From: CAUZJF01 sp965248605
GTDB taxonomy: Bacteria; Chloroflexota; Dehalococcoidia; Lucifugimonadales; CAUZJF01
Assembly: GCA_965248605.1 (NCBI GenBank)
Contig: CBDFJV010000007.1
Coordinates: 2,294,001 to 2,358,000, forward strand
Direction: 5' to 3'
DNA length: 64,000 nt
Part shown: piece after piece, positions 45,157 to 53,646 of the stretch
How positions within the stretch are numbered: the first letter of the stretch is position 1
Layout: each line of letters begins with the position of its first letter
Notes under the pieces: model-generated
Database searches by the model: none
Told to the model about the DNA's origin: nothing
Seen by the model: the letters and a program-made list of their open reading frames with translations, nothing else
Translations under genes and position numbers: made by a program

Positions 45157-45215
45157 TCTCGTCCTCCCTTGGGAACTTGCGTTTGTGCTTGAACTTTTAG
45201 GCTCTCGGCGTGAAC

Positions 45216-45240
45216 AGTGACTAATGTGACGTTAGTCACT
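45216..45240 (-). promoter_or_regulatory. perfect inverted repeat upstream of fumC, candidate operator
   Basis: AGTGACTAA, seven bases, TTAGTCACT: two perfect 9-base arms with a centre-to-centre spacing of about 16, typical for a dimeric repressor or activator. The site ends 60 bases before the fumC start codon. No regulator gene lies next to it. Confidence 0.6.
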
Positions 45241-45686
45241 CTAACTCCCTAATGGCAATGAAACTCACTGCGCTGTCGGCGATCTCTGCGGTGAAAGTCC
45301 GCCTCTCATCTCCCCTAAACTAAAACCCTCTGTGTTCTCTGTGATCTCTGTGGTGAGTTCCTCTGGGCGGTGATGGTAGGAGACGGTATAGCTTTTGACA
45401 AGCGCCGTTGCTAGAATTGGCTGGCCCTGAATCGGCCGTCATTGCATGAAAAGGGACGTGCTCTGGAGGTCTCCTTTGGTAGGGGCGCATTGCAATGCGC
45501 CCGCGTCCCGGCGTGAATCGCGACACGGCGCAGACACACAGGTCTGCTCCTACATCGACCAAGATTGCTTCGAAACAGTGGCAGTTTTCATCCTTTAGGG
45601 TGCCGGCAACCGGCATAGACGATTCCGGCGAAAAGCCTGCCCCGGCGAAAGCCGTGGGCCGGAACCCAGACGTACTGGAGCAACGA
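45241..45686. other. intergenic region with dispersed repeats
   Basis: No gene is seen. It holds a CTCTGTG...TCTGTGGTGAG repeat (45325-45361), a palindromic TAGGGGCGCATTGCAATGCG (about 45480), a GCAGACACACAGGTCTGC hairpin (45533) and a CCGGCGAAAAGCCTGCC motif (about 45626). A long in-frame 5' extension of the threonine aldolase frame over these repeats is not coding. Confidence 0.55.
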
Positions 45687-46727
45687 ATGCGCGAGATCGA
45701 CCTGCGGAGCGACACCAAGACCCTGCCATCGCCGGAGATGCGTCGAGCCATTGCCGAGGCGGAGCTCGGCGACGACGTCGCCGGCGAGGACCCGACGGTC
45801 AACCAGCTCGAGGCTATGGCGGCCGAGATGCTTGGCAAGGAGGCCGCCGTCCTCGTCACAAGCGGCACGATGGGCAATCTGATCGGCGTACTAGTTGCGT
45901 GCCAACGTGGCGACGAGGTCATCGCTGGTGACACAGCCCACCTCTACCGTGCCGAGGCCGGAGGGGCGTCAGCCCTTGGCGGCGTCGCCTACCACCCCCT
46001 ACCCACCGACGAGCGGGGCATGCTCGACCCCGACGAAGTCGAAGCCTCAATACGCCCTCACGACAGCCACTATCCGGGCACCAGGCTCATTGCCCTGGAG
46101 AACACCAACAACGCCTCGGGCGGCACGCCGCTCACGCCTGACGACATGAAGTCCGTTGCCGATGTGGCCCACGCCCACGACATACCCCTCCACGTCGACG
46201 GCGCGCGCATCTTCAACGCTGCCGTCTCCCTGGAGACGCCCGTGGCCGAGCTGGTCAAGGACGCCGACACCGTCACCTTCTGCCTCTCGAAAGGACTGAG
46301 CTGCCCGGTCGGCTCTATCTTGTGCGGGAGCAACGAGGCGATCGACCAGGCACGCCGCTGGCGCAAGATGCTCGGTGCCGGCATGAGACAGGCGGGCATA
46401 ATCGCGGCGGCCGGCATCGTGGCCCTCGAAACGATGGTCACCCGCCTGGCCGAGGACCACGCCAACGCCCGCAAGCTAGCCCTTGGACTGCGAGAGATAC
46501 CGGGCATCGAAATCGACCCCGACGCGCTCCCGACCAACTTGGTCTTCCTGAAGATCACCCGCGGCGACTCGTCGGAGCTGGCGCCCAAGCTCGGCGAACA
46601 TGGGATCAAGGTCGGCGACCGCGGTGCGTCGACCTGGCGGCTCGTCACCCACTACGGCATAACCGCCGACGACATCGACCACACCCTCGACGTCATCGAG
46701 ACCACCTTCCGAGAGCACGCCGCGTAA
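45687..46727 (+). CDS. low-specificity L-threonine aldolase
   Basis: From ATG 45687 (GGAG six bases upstream) this 346-residue fold-type I PLP enzyme opens with the family signature IDLRSDTKTLPSPEMR. The PLP-lysine motif is FCLSKGLSCPVGS; the PLP-phosphate and ring contacts are in VTSGTMGNLI and LHVDGARIFNA. It cleaves L-threonine or allo-threonine to glycine and acetaldehyde. Length and motifs are complete. Confidence 0.92.
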   Translation: MREIDLRSDTKTLPSPEMRRAIAEAELGDDVAGEDPTVNQLEAMAAEMLGKEAAVLVTSGTMGNLIGVLVACQRGDEVIAGDTAHLYRAEAGGASALGGVAYHPLPTDERGMLDPDEVEASIRPHDSHYPGTRLIALENTNNASGGTPLTPDDMKSVADVAHAHDIPLHVDGARIFNAAVSLETPVAELVKDADTVTFCLSKGLSCPVGSILCGSNEAIDQARRWRKMLGAGMRQAGIIAAAGIVALETMVTRLAEDHANARKLALGLREIPGIEIDPDALPTNLVFLKITRGDSSELAPKLGEHGIKVGDRGASTWRLVTHYGITADDIDHTLDVIETTFREHAA

Positions 46728-46885
46728 CCAGCGCCCGCTCACACTGAGCCCAGTCGAAGGGTCGTAGCGAGCTCGTCGAATGTGCACTTCGCATCCCCGA
46801 ACCCTGTACCCCATCCTAAGGCTCTTTGCCCCTCCTCGAACAACGGCGTAGAATCATCGGTGCCCTGGACGTAAGTAGACACACC

Positions 46886-47194
46886 ATGCAGCCGATCATC
46901 GAGTCACGACGGGACGAGATCGCGAAGCTATGTCGTCGCTTCCACGTGCGCCGGATGGACCTCTTCGGATCGGCCACGCGTGCCGACTTCGACGACACCG
47001 AAAGCGACGTCGACTTCCTTGTAGAGTTCGAGCCGAACGCACCGATGGACGCCCTAGATCAGTACTTCGGGCTTAAAGACGAACTTGAAATGCTCTTGGA
47101 ACGGCGAGCGGATCTGGTAGTGGATTCCGCGGTCGAGAACCCGTACGTTCGGAAGAGCATCGAAGAAAGCCGGGAGATCCTTTATGCGGCGTGA
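46886..47194 (+). CDS. MNT-domain nucleotidyltransferase (MntA-type antitoxin)
   Basis: From ATG 46886 this 102-residue protein has the minimal nucleotidyltransferase motif: LFGSATRADFDDTESDVDFL (G-S-x10-D-x-D) and the third acidic residue in ADLVVDSAVE. MntA-type proteins AMPylate and silence their HEPN RNase partner. The next gene begins inside its last codons and encodes the first residues of such a HEPN protein, but that partner is cut off after about 20 codons, leaving the antitoxin alone. Confidence 0.85.
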   Translation: MQPIIESRRDEIAKLCRRFHVRRMDLFGSATRADFDDTESDVDFLVEFEPNAPMDALDQYFGLKDELEMLLERRADLVVDSAVENPYVRKSIEESREILYAA

Positions 47195-47250
47195 TCCCAA
47201 TGCGTATCTTTGGGACGCTCGCGAGGCCATCACAGCCATTTCGACGATTC
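47184..47250 (+). pseudogene. HEPN toxin, 5' remnant
   Basis: MRRDPNAYLWDAREAITAI matches the very start of HEPN partners of MNT proteins; then the reading frame enters DNA that on the other strand is the 3' end of the STAND gene (its stop at 47251-47253). The RNase motif R-x4-6-H is absent. The junction at about 47235-47250 is therefore a rearrangement breakpoint that removed the toxin. The frame itself runs on to 47378 in unrelated codons. Confidence 0.7.
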
Positions 47251-47691
47251 CTATGAGAACCAGCCGCTCACTTCAGCCACCCGGCCAACTGGCTCGGTTT
47301 GTGCCGCAACACGGAGACGACATGTCCGTTCAGCGAATGCCACCAACTCTGCGGGGTACAGTTCGCAGCTCTCGATGATGGCTTGAGCGATGTCTATCGG
47401 CATTACGTCGGCGTCTTTTGTTCGACTGAACCGGATCCCAGGTCTATTTGCTGAAGCGCCTTCCAAGTAGGTTCTTGAGATGATTGGGAGCCATGCCGGC
47501 CAACTCTCCGGGTTTCGCGATGCGATACGAATCGCCATCTCTAGGGTGAACGCTAAGACAGACTGATCGCTCCCGTCGTAGTCACCTAGGTGCTTCTGAA
47601 ACAACTCTTCAGCTACGTCTCTTCCAATGCGAGATGATAGTGCTACCGTTGCCTTTGGCGACAATTCGCCAGGAAGATCGTCCAAGCCTAG

Positions 47692-47814
47692 TGGTCCAAC
47701 ATCCTAGTATTGAAGGGTTCTGAGGTTACGGCTTGGTAGGGGCGGGTTTGAAACCCGCCCTGTCGTCGTAGCACGCCAATCTCGGCTACCCCTCATTTCA
47801 AAGATTTCGGTCTA
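47692..47814. mobile_element. 123-bp MITE, copy B
   Basis: Identical to copy A, flanked by CTAG at 47688-47691 and 47815-47818. It interrupts the STAND gene about 144 codons from its end; the 890-residue frame now ends in MITE-encoded VDRNL. Confidence 0.85.
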
Positions 47815-50460
47815 CTAGTCTCACGCCTGAACAGTGCTGGCGGAATGGGAAGCCAAAGTCCTTGAATCCCACCGCCTGACTGAATCTGAGCCACAGTTCG
47901 GAAGGCAAGGCACAGAGCAAGTCGTCAGCGAGGCCCCCGAGGCTCTTTATCACTGTTCTGCCGGCCCAAGTCCAGAACAGGAGGAGCGTGAAGGCGAGGT
48001 CGAGTTCGCCACTGGTCGAAACCAGTTGAGACCGCCACCAGGATGGAGTGCCGGCCCGCAATCGGGCATGTCTCGCACGTCTGCACAACCCGAGGGATTC
48101 GTCGTGCAACTCAGACGCGTCTGCGCATTTCTCCACCTTGGAGCGGATGCCAGCACTCGCATTCGCGAGAACGTAAAATGCCCATCGATTTCCGAAGAGT
48201 TTCTTACCTCCTTCTACCAGTTGATCCCAAGGGGCGATGCTGGTTGCCCAATCGGCTGCTGAAATCTTCGAAAGCTCCAGGCCCAGATTCACGAAATCTT
48301 GGCAGCGTCGCGCAGGTTCAAAACTGGGCAGCTTGTCAACTGAGCGGAGTTGCCCTGCATCAGCTATCCAGCGGTAGCGACGATCCCATAGTAAATGCAA
48401 AGGTATCGGAAGGCGCTCATCCATCGCGGAAACGTACCGAGATGGCATTAACGTTTCTCTCAGTGCATCCGCGATAGACCGGACTGCTCCAGAACCTACG
48501 ATGTTGTTTGCCAATGTGTCATCGACGACTGCTTGGAATCTGGATTCCTGTGCCTCTATGAATCCCGTTTGGCCACTCCGTTGAATGTGGCTCAATCGAA
48601 CAGCCAGGTCTCTTTCGTCATCCACAAGAGCTTCCAATTGTTCATTTGGCAGGTTGGCCAGCGTCCCTAAGTAGAGCCCATACGTAATCCACCGTGTGCG
48701 GTCGCTGGCGTTGACTGCCTGCATCTCTTGCCGCCATCGGCCCTGTGCATCTCCGACCGAGGCATTGACTCGGACGAGTTCGACGAGCATGATCACGGAA
48801 TCGAAGGGCGGGTCACGGCGAAGCAAACCGAAACACCATTCGAGCAGTTCCTCGTTGCCGCTTCCCTTGGGGAGCACGAGCAATTCCCGTCTTTGGCGCC
48901 GCCATACACCCGAGTCGATTCGGCGCAATGCCAATCGTTCTACTACCAAAGAGACCACTTGCTTCATCGATCTGGGATTCTGAGCGAAGACCCAGTCGGA
49001 CAGCAATGTTGCTGCCAGGGATTGGGGATGGCTTGTATGTCGGTAGCCTGGTGATTGGGCAAGGTCCTCTAATCGGTCACAAAGGGACGGTAGTTCGCCT
49101 TTGCTGTAACAACCTGCATAAAAGCGGGTAACATTCTGCCAGAAGAAGTCGCGTGCCAAGGCGTCAAAGCGCTCGGGAAGCGTGCCGCTATGTTCCTCCC
49201 CGGGAGGGGAGTATGGAGCCGTGTTATAAAGGTGTCTGGCAGCGAAGTATTCTCTTAAGGGCTGAACCTCAAACTCGTAGGTACCCTCGACCCTCGATAC
49301 AAGCGCAACAACGCGTTCGACCATTCCAGTAAACAGTCGGAACGCTAGTGATGGGTCATAGCCCTCTCCTTCAAGGTATTCCTTGACGAGCTGTTGTAGT
49401 CTCTCAGCGCTTACGCTTCCCCGGTCCCGTTTTGTTTGCGCCTCCGAATGAAGCACCCAAGCGAGGTACCTGTGGATATCAATAAGCAGGTCTCGGTGTT
49501 CGCGGACGGTAGTCGACTTTTCCGCCTCGCGGTTGAAGAACAGCTCGACATAACTGTCATAGAGAGCTGTACGTTTATCTGGAAGCGATCTGCCCTTCGT
49601 CTGTATGAGACTGAGGAGGATAGCTAGCTGCATCGGATTCCGCGCAAGCTCGCGTAGGTGGGGCTGGTCAAGCTTGTCCTTGAGAATTTCCAGAATCTCT
49701 GTTGCCTCGTTGCCTTCGAGCTTGCGTGCCGCAACCCACCTTTCCGCATATCGTTCTATCAACCGCCGGTTTATCGAGGTGAGTTGCAGGTACATGAATG
49801 TGTCTTCTGGCAAACCTGGAGAGTCTTCGTACGCTGCTGGTCGGCTGGTTACGATCGACTGCAGCGAGATTGCTATTCCGCCAAGTCGATTTAGGCCCTT
49901 TGAAATCTTGTCCACTACCTCCCTGCGGAGGGCGATATCTGCAACTTCGTCTAATCCGTCGAACACGATCAAGACCGCGCTCAGGTTCATAACCGCATGG
50001 AGATCGGCTACTACAAAAGATGACCCTCCAGAAAAATGAGTAATCTGGGCGGCGAGAAAGGATTCCAGCGATTTCTTCCAATCTGTTGGTACGTCGGGCG
50101 CGTCGTCCGAGGAAAACGGGTTACCTCTGTTTAGCCAGTGGGCAAAATCTCGGCAATCAACTTTGAAGGGCAACCTGACAGGCTTGTCCCGATGTATTGT
50201 TGGAACACGAGGATCATCTGCTCCTTCGTTCAGAATCCGGCTTCGGTGTATCTGGCATATGTACTGGACGATCGTTGACTTTCCTTGGCCGGGCGCCCCT
50301 TCGATTACAATGCGAGCCAAATCTCGCTCTACCAGCGGATCCAAGAGGAGTGTCGCCGCACCAAGCGACGGCACCAGGTCTTGAGGTGTATAGTCATTCT
50401 CCACATCAGTATGGAGAGTTTCGTCAATCAAGGACATCGCCTGGCCGACTCGGAATTCGC

Positions 50461-50576
50461 GTTGTCGCATCCGCCTCGGTGTCAGCCCCCCTCCAACCGT
50501 TACGGGGACATCGATAAAGTTGTCGCATCCGCCTCGGTGTCAGCCCCCCTCCAACCGTTACGGGGACATCGATAAA
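50461..50576. repeat. 58-bp perfect tandem duplication in the STAND gene
   Basis: 50461-50518 and 50519-50576 are identical. Because 58 is not a multiple of three, the second copy shifts the frame between residues VGGGLTPRRMRQ and REFRVGQAMSL. One copy alone gives a continuous frame. Confidence 0.95.
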
Positions 50577-50703
50577 AAGGTCAAGCAACTCGTTTTGGAG
50601 TTCGACCTGTCTGAAGCGGACTTCCCTATCCCGGTCGTATTGGTCCCGGAGAAACGCACGAATGGCCAATGTTCGGCGTTCCGCATCCTCTGACAGTACT
50701 GTA

Positions 50704-50850
50704 TCAGTTGGTAGGCTCATACCAACCCGATCCGAAGACAAGCCCGTCACGCTCCACTACCCAAGAGTGCTTTGTCCCTTCTTCACCCGTGACCGGATTC
50801 AAGTAGACATAGCTCACCCACATGCCTTCTTCCGTGGCGGGATTCGACAT
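50704..50850 (-). CDS. 48-residue protein preceding the STAND gene
   Basis: The frame runs MSNPATEEGMWVSYVYLNPV and on to VVERDGLVFGSGWYEPTN, ending at TGA 50704-50706. The composition (aromatic, Gly-rich, balanced charge) looks coding. Its stop overlaps the STAND start (ATG 50720), giving coupled translation, so the two probably made one system. A TATAAT box lies 51 bases upstream. It is too short to assign to a family. Confidence 0.6.
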   Translation of the reverse strand: MSNPATEEGMWVSYVYLNPVTGEEGTKHSWVVERDGLVFGSGWYEPTN

Positions 50851-50900
50851 CAAGCTATATTTGTAGCTAAATACGCAGCATTGCGCTTCTGGTACCCCAC

Positions 50901-50906
50901 ATTATA
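50901..50906 (-). promoter_or_regulatory. -10 box of the small-protein/STAND operon
   Basis: TATAAT reads on the minus strand at 50906-50901, inside an AT-rich stretch. No good -35 at 17 bases is seen, so this is only a candidate. Confidence 0.4.
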
Positions 50907-50934
50907 CCCATTGATTGGGAATTATCTATGTAAT

Positions 50935-50972
50935 TAAAACGTCCGCGCCGCCCAGCGCACCTCGCCGATGAT
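50935..50972. repeat. 38-bp duplicate of the 3' end of the S24 peptidase gene
   Basis: These 38 bases are identical to 52292-52329, which hold the stop and last 12 codons of the S24 gene. The 1.3 kb between the two copies carries the repeat gene and a 99-codon gene. The layout resembles a direct repeat left by insertion or by unequal recombination. Confidence 0.8.
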
Positions 50973-50994
50973 GTCAGCCCTGTTATTTGCTATC

Positions 50995-51871
50995 ATGAAA
51001 CCCATGACCCGAACAGGAACTGTCTCGAACGATTTAGCTCAACAGACTGTTGACGACCTTACGAAGCGTCTCGCGGACCCGGACCAGCGAAGGCAACATA
51101 TACAGCTTGGCTTTGGCCAGGATTCAGGGTGATGGCCAGGATCAAGGACAAAGCTCCGTGAACGCCCTTACCCAGGATCAAGGACAAAGCAATGGCCAGG
51201 ATCAAGGACAAAGCTCCGTGAACGCCCTTACCCAGGATCAAGGACAAAGCAATGGCCAGGATCAAGGACAAAGCAATGGCCAGGATCAAGGACAACCTCT
51301 TAAGACAAGTAAGACAAGTAAGACAAGTAAGACAAGTAAGACAAGTAAGATAACTTCTAAGACGAAGAGGGGCGGGAATCTCAAGGATTGGCATTCAGTC
51401 TTCCACGCCATCCCAGGTAATGCCGATCACCACCCAACCAAATGTCCGCGGTTGGTTAGTCACGTGGAGGTTGACCTTGACACAAGTAAGACAAGTAAGA
51501 TAACTTCTAAGACGAAGAGGGGCGGGAATCTCAAGGATTGGCATTCAGTCTTCCACGCCATCCCAGGTAATGCCGATCACCACCCAATCAAATGTCCGCG
51601 GTTGGTTAGTCACGTGGAGGTTGACCTTGACGAGAAGGTTGCCCTGGCCGCCGCCGATTCGATGCTCAACCGACTTCAGTACGACCCGTCGAAGTCCAAG
51701 CCCTGGTCGTACGAGGCAAAGCGGTACAGCGAACTCTTCCAGACGTTCCGGAACTGGGCGCGAAATGAAAGAGATCGGCCCGCCGCCAATGGAGCGCGGG
51801 CTAGCCCAGCGAGGGCTCATCGAAACGAAGCTCGGAGTGAGGCTGAATTCGCAGCGAGGGAGAAATGGTGA
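50995..51871 (+). CDS. hypervariable repeat protein gene, frame-shifted near its 5' end
   Basis: Frame 1 from ATG 50995 encodes MKPMTRTGTVSNDLAQQTVD and a charged helix, ending at TGA 51130 just as the repeats begin. The frame entered at 51131 stays open to TGA 51869-51871 through nested repeats (QDQGQSNG and QDQGQSSVNALT units, a KTS run, a 50-codon duplication), then a unique Lys/Arg-rich tail (YEAKRYSELFQTFRNWARNE). The conserved GGC-CAG-GAT phase on both sides suggests one gene with a one-base shift at about 51121-51131. All later repeat units are multiples of three. Function unknown. Confidence 0.5.
51115..51357 (+). repeat. nested 60-bp, 24-bp and 9-bp tandem repeats
   Basis: A 60-base unit (two full copies, 51132-51251) contains ATCAAGGACAAAGC blocks; two further 24-base units follow to about 51293. 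Then a 9-base TAAGACAAG unit runs five times (51301-51345) plus a variant. The units code for QDQGQ-type and KTS-type peptides. Confidence 0.9.
51332..51631 (+). repeat. 150-bp tandem duplication
   Basis: 51332-51481 and 51482-51631 are identical except C51438/T51588 (Thr to Ile). The unit is 50 codons and keeps frame. Its start includes two KTS 9-mers, so the shorter repeat may have seeded the duplication. Confidence 0.95.
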
Positions 51872-51977
51872 GCACAGCACGACAGTTGACGGACGAAGGC
51901 GGTCTATTCGGCGAGGAATCCGCCCGATTGGTCCCGTGGTATCCTGTAGTCACCAACATCAGGGGTGACGGAGATTA

Positions 51978-52277
51978 TCAAGATGGCAACTCCTCCAGTC
52001 TCGTTCTCCACAAAGCGACCATCACCTGAAGCGTTCCAGGAAGCCTTTCAAGTTGCTCTTGCTCATCTAACAGGAGAAGCGGCATGTTGTGCTCAGGATC
52101 CTCCAGAGCATATTCAAGATGGTGAAGGAACGTACTTGGATCGATGGCTGCAATGGCATACGCAAGAGCTGCTTGATAGGCAGCGAGCGCCTGATTCGCA
52201 ATCTTGATATTTCCCTCGCCATCTATATCGAATCCCGATCTGATAGCATCCATCCATCTAGGCCTCTCGTCAGCCAT
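51978..52277 (-). CDS. small acidic protein downstream of the S24 gene
   Basis: This 99-residue protein (MADERPRWMDAIRSGFDIDG...) has an Ala/Leu-rich middle helix (ALAAYQAALAYAIAAIDPS) and an acidic tail. It starts at ATG 52277, after GGGAGAG, and lies 13 bases after the S24 gene on the same strand, so it is probably co-transcribed. No known motif. A short plus-strand frame over the same DNA is less protein-like. Confidence 0.55.
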   Translation of the reverse strand: MADERPRWMDAIRSGFDIDGEGNIKIANQALAAYQAALAYAIAAIDPSTFLHHLEYALEDPEHNMPLLLLDEQEQLERLPGTLQVMVALWRTRLEELPS

Positions 52278-52290
52278 ATATCATCTCTCC

Positions 52291-52944
52291 CTAAAACGTC
52301 CGCGCCGCCCAGCGCACCTCGCCGATGATCTCGGTGGCTGGGGACATGGGCGTAATCCGCCAGTCAGGACTGTCGCTCCGTAGCTCCCACCGGCCCTCTT
52401 CGTCCAACCCCAGACGCTTCACCACTAGGCCCTCCTCGATCCGCATCACGTAGATTCGATCCTCGTGCGGCTCCCTGCGTTTGCGGTCCACCAGGATCGA
52501 GCAGCCGTCGGGCAGCGTAGGCTCCATAGATGCTCCCCGGACGCTGATGATGTTGCTTTGCTCCGGGTCGATGGAGTGGCTTAGCAGCCAGTCGTTGCGG
52601 AACCACAGAAGCCCGATTGGTGTCTCGTCGTAGACATCCGCGCCTACGCCCGCTGCCGAAGCGAATTCCAACAGCCGTACTGGGCTTCTGTCCAACGTAC
52701 CGTAGCTGCTGGGGTCATAGTTTGCCCTGGCCTCGCCTATGGCCTGGACTGGGGCCTGGGCGCGGATGTAGGTCTCAAGCCTGTCGAAGCGGGCACTGAA
52801 CTCCTGACGAACCTGGTCCAGGGAGAGGATGCCGCTCGGTGCCTTGGGCTGGGTGGCAGAATCTGGCGATTCGGTCTCCTCGTGTACCAGGTGATGCTGG
52901 AAGCCGACCAACATACGTACCAGATACTCACGAAGCGACCGCAC
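52291..52944 (-). CDS. LexA/CI-like S24 peptidase without an N-terminal HTH
   Basis: The C-terminal 110 residues are a S24 self-cleaving domain: ISVRGASMEPTLPDGCSILV with the nucleophile Ser, and IEEGLVVKRLGLD with the Lys base. The upstream 95 residues hold a short helical linker but no HTH. The first 25 residues (MRSLREYLVRMLVGFQHHLV) are antisense to a truncated Gp37/Gp68-like gene, so the original DNA-binding domain seems to have been replaced at a breakpoint near 52885-52900. The true start may be internal. A phage repressor of RecA-triggered type is the likely origin. Confidence 0.65.
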   Translation of the reverse strand: MRSLREYLVRMLVGFQHHLVHEETESPDSATQPKAPSGILSLDQVRQEFSARFDRLETYIRAQAPVQAIGEARANYDPSSYGTLDRSPVRLLEFASAAGVGADVYDETPIGLLWFRNDWLLSHSIDPEQSNIISVRGASMEPTLPDGCSILVDRKRREPHEDRIYVMRIEEGLVVKRLGLDEEGRWELRSDSPDWRITPMSPATEIIGEVRWAARTF

Positions 52945-53430
52945 CGGATGGGCCGGAAGATCGCTGATCTACGGCTAGAGACACGCAAACACATCTGGCT
53001 GGGCACCTCCGTCGAGAACCAGACGTTCGCCGACAACCGGATACCGGCGCTGATCGATATCGACACGCCTGTCCGGTTCCTGTCGTGTGAGCCTCTGCTG
53101 GGGCCTATAGACCTTCTCGGCGACCACGGCGCGAAGCTCGACCTACTGACCGAGGAAGGTCCTAACGACTGGCCTGTCCTAGCCATCCATTGGGTGATCG
53201 TAGGCGGTGAGAGTGGTCGGTTCCGGCGCCCCTTCGATAGGCAGTGGGCCAGAGACATTCGAGACGCTGCGCTGCGGTTCGGAGCGGCTTTCTTCTTCAA
53301 GCAGGGTAGCGCCCTGCGACCAGGAGAAGACGGGCTGCTAGATGGTCGCGAATGGAACGAAATGCCTGACGCACCGGCGTCTACGCCTGAACCCGTGGAC
53401 CACCAACTCGAAATGGTGGGGATGCAATGA
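52882..53430 (+). pseudogene. phage Gp37/Gp68-like (DUF5131) gene lacking its 5' third
   Basis: From GTG 52882 the frame carries the C-terminal two thirds of a DUF5131 protein: QHTYQILTKRPHRMGRKIAD, IWLGTSVENQTFADNRIPAL, RFLSCEPLLGPIDL, WVIVGGESG and AAFFFKQGSALRP. The N-terminal radical-SAM-like cysteine region that such proteins begin with is missing; the sequence upstream belongs to the S24 gene on the other strand. It overlaps the next gene by ATGA, as in the intact phage operon. Confidence 0.75.
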
Positions 53431-53639
53431 ATCAAGGGATCCCCCCGACCCACACGGTACCGCCGGTCAATGTCGCGTGTGTCCGATGCGGTGACTGGTA
53501 CCCACTGGAGACGGTCGCGGAGGTGTACGAGGGTGAGGAGGCGGAGCTCGTGCGGAGCGTGCTCGGGAGAGTGGCCCACGGCCGGCGCATCTTGGAGTTG
53601 TGCCGGATGGCGGAAACTGAACGGATGCCCAAGCGGTAG
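53427..53639 (+). CDS. small phage-type protein with a CxxC
   Basis: This 70-residue protein starts at ATG 53427, overlapping the previous stop. One CVRCGDWYPLE motif suggests half of a zinc knuckle; the rest is helical and basic. It fits the run of small accessory genes typical of phage early regions. No family recognised. Confidence 0.6.
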   Translation: MNQGIPPTHTVPPVNVACVRCGDWYPLETVAEVYEGEEAELVRSVLGRVAHGRRILELCRMAETERMPKR

Positions 53640-53646
53640 CAGTGAA

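Larger units (their letters stand above)
47251..50720 (-). pseudogene. NACHT/STAND NTPase, broken by a tandem duplication and a MITE
   Basis: The open middle frame (50470 to 47798) codes for a NACHT-type ATPase with Walker A EGAPGQGKST, Walker B VLIVFDGLDEV, then helical repeats, including RNPMQLAILLSLI and FEVQPLREYFAARHL typical of NACHT proteins. The N-terminus (ATG 50720 onward, MSLPTDTVLSED) is in another frame because of a 58-bp duplication at 50461-50576. The C-terminus (47687-47251, LDDLPGELSPK to VSGWFS) is cut off by the MITE at 47692-47814. Deleting one duplicate (58) and MITE plus one CTAG (127) leaves 3,285 bases, exactly 1,094 codons plus stop. Such proteins are antiviral sensors. 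The ATG overlaps a 48-codon gene. Confidence 0.85.

Noticed and set aside
44050..45192. 380-codon plus-strand frame opposite fumC
   Set aside because: fumC carries all family motifs; the antisense frame is His/Arg/Leu-rich noise.
51115..51357. CRISPR array
   Set aside because: Repeats are contiguous, keep a reading frame and have no unique spacers.
51965..52207. 80-codon plus-strand frame
   Set aside because: The minus-strand frame over the same DNA is longer, has a ribosome-binding site and follows the S24 gene in an operon-like way.
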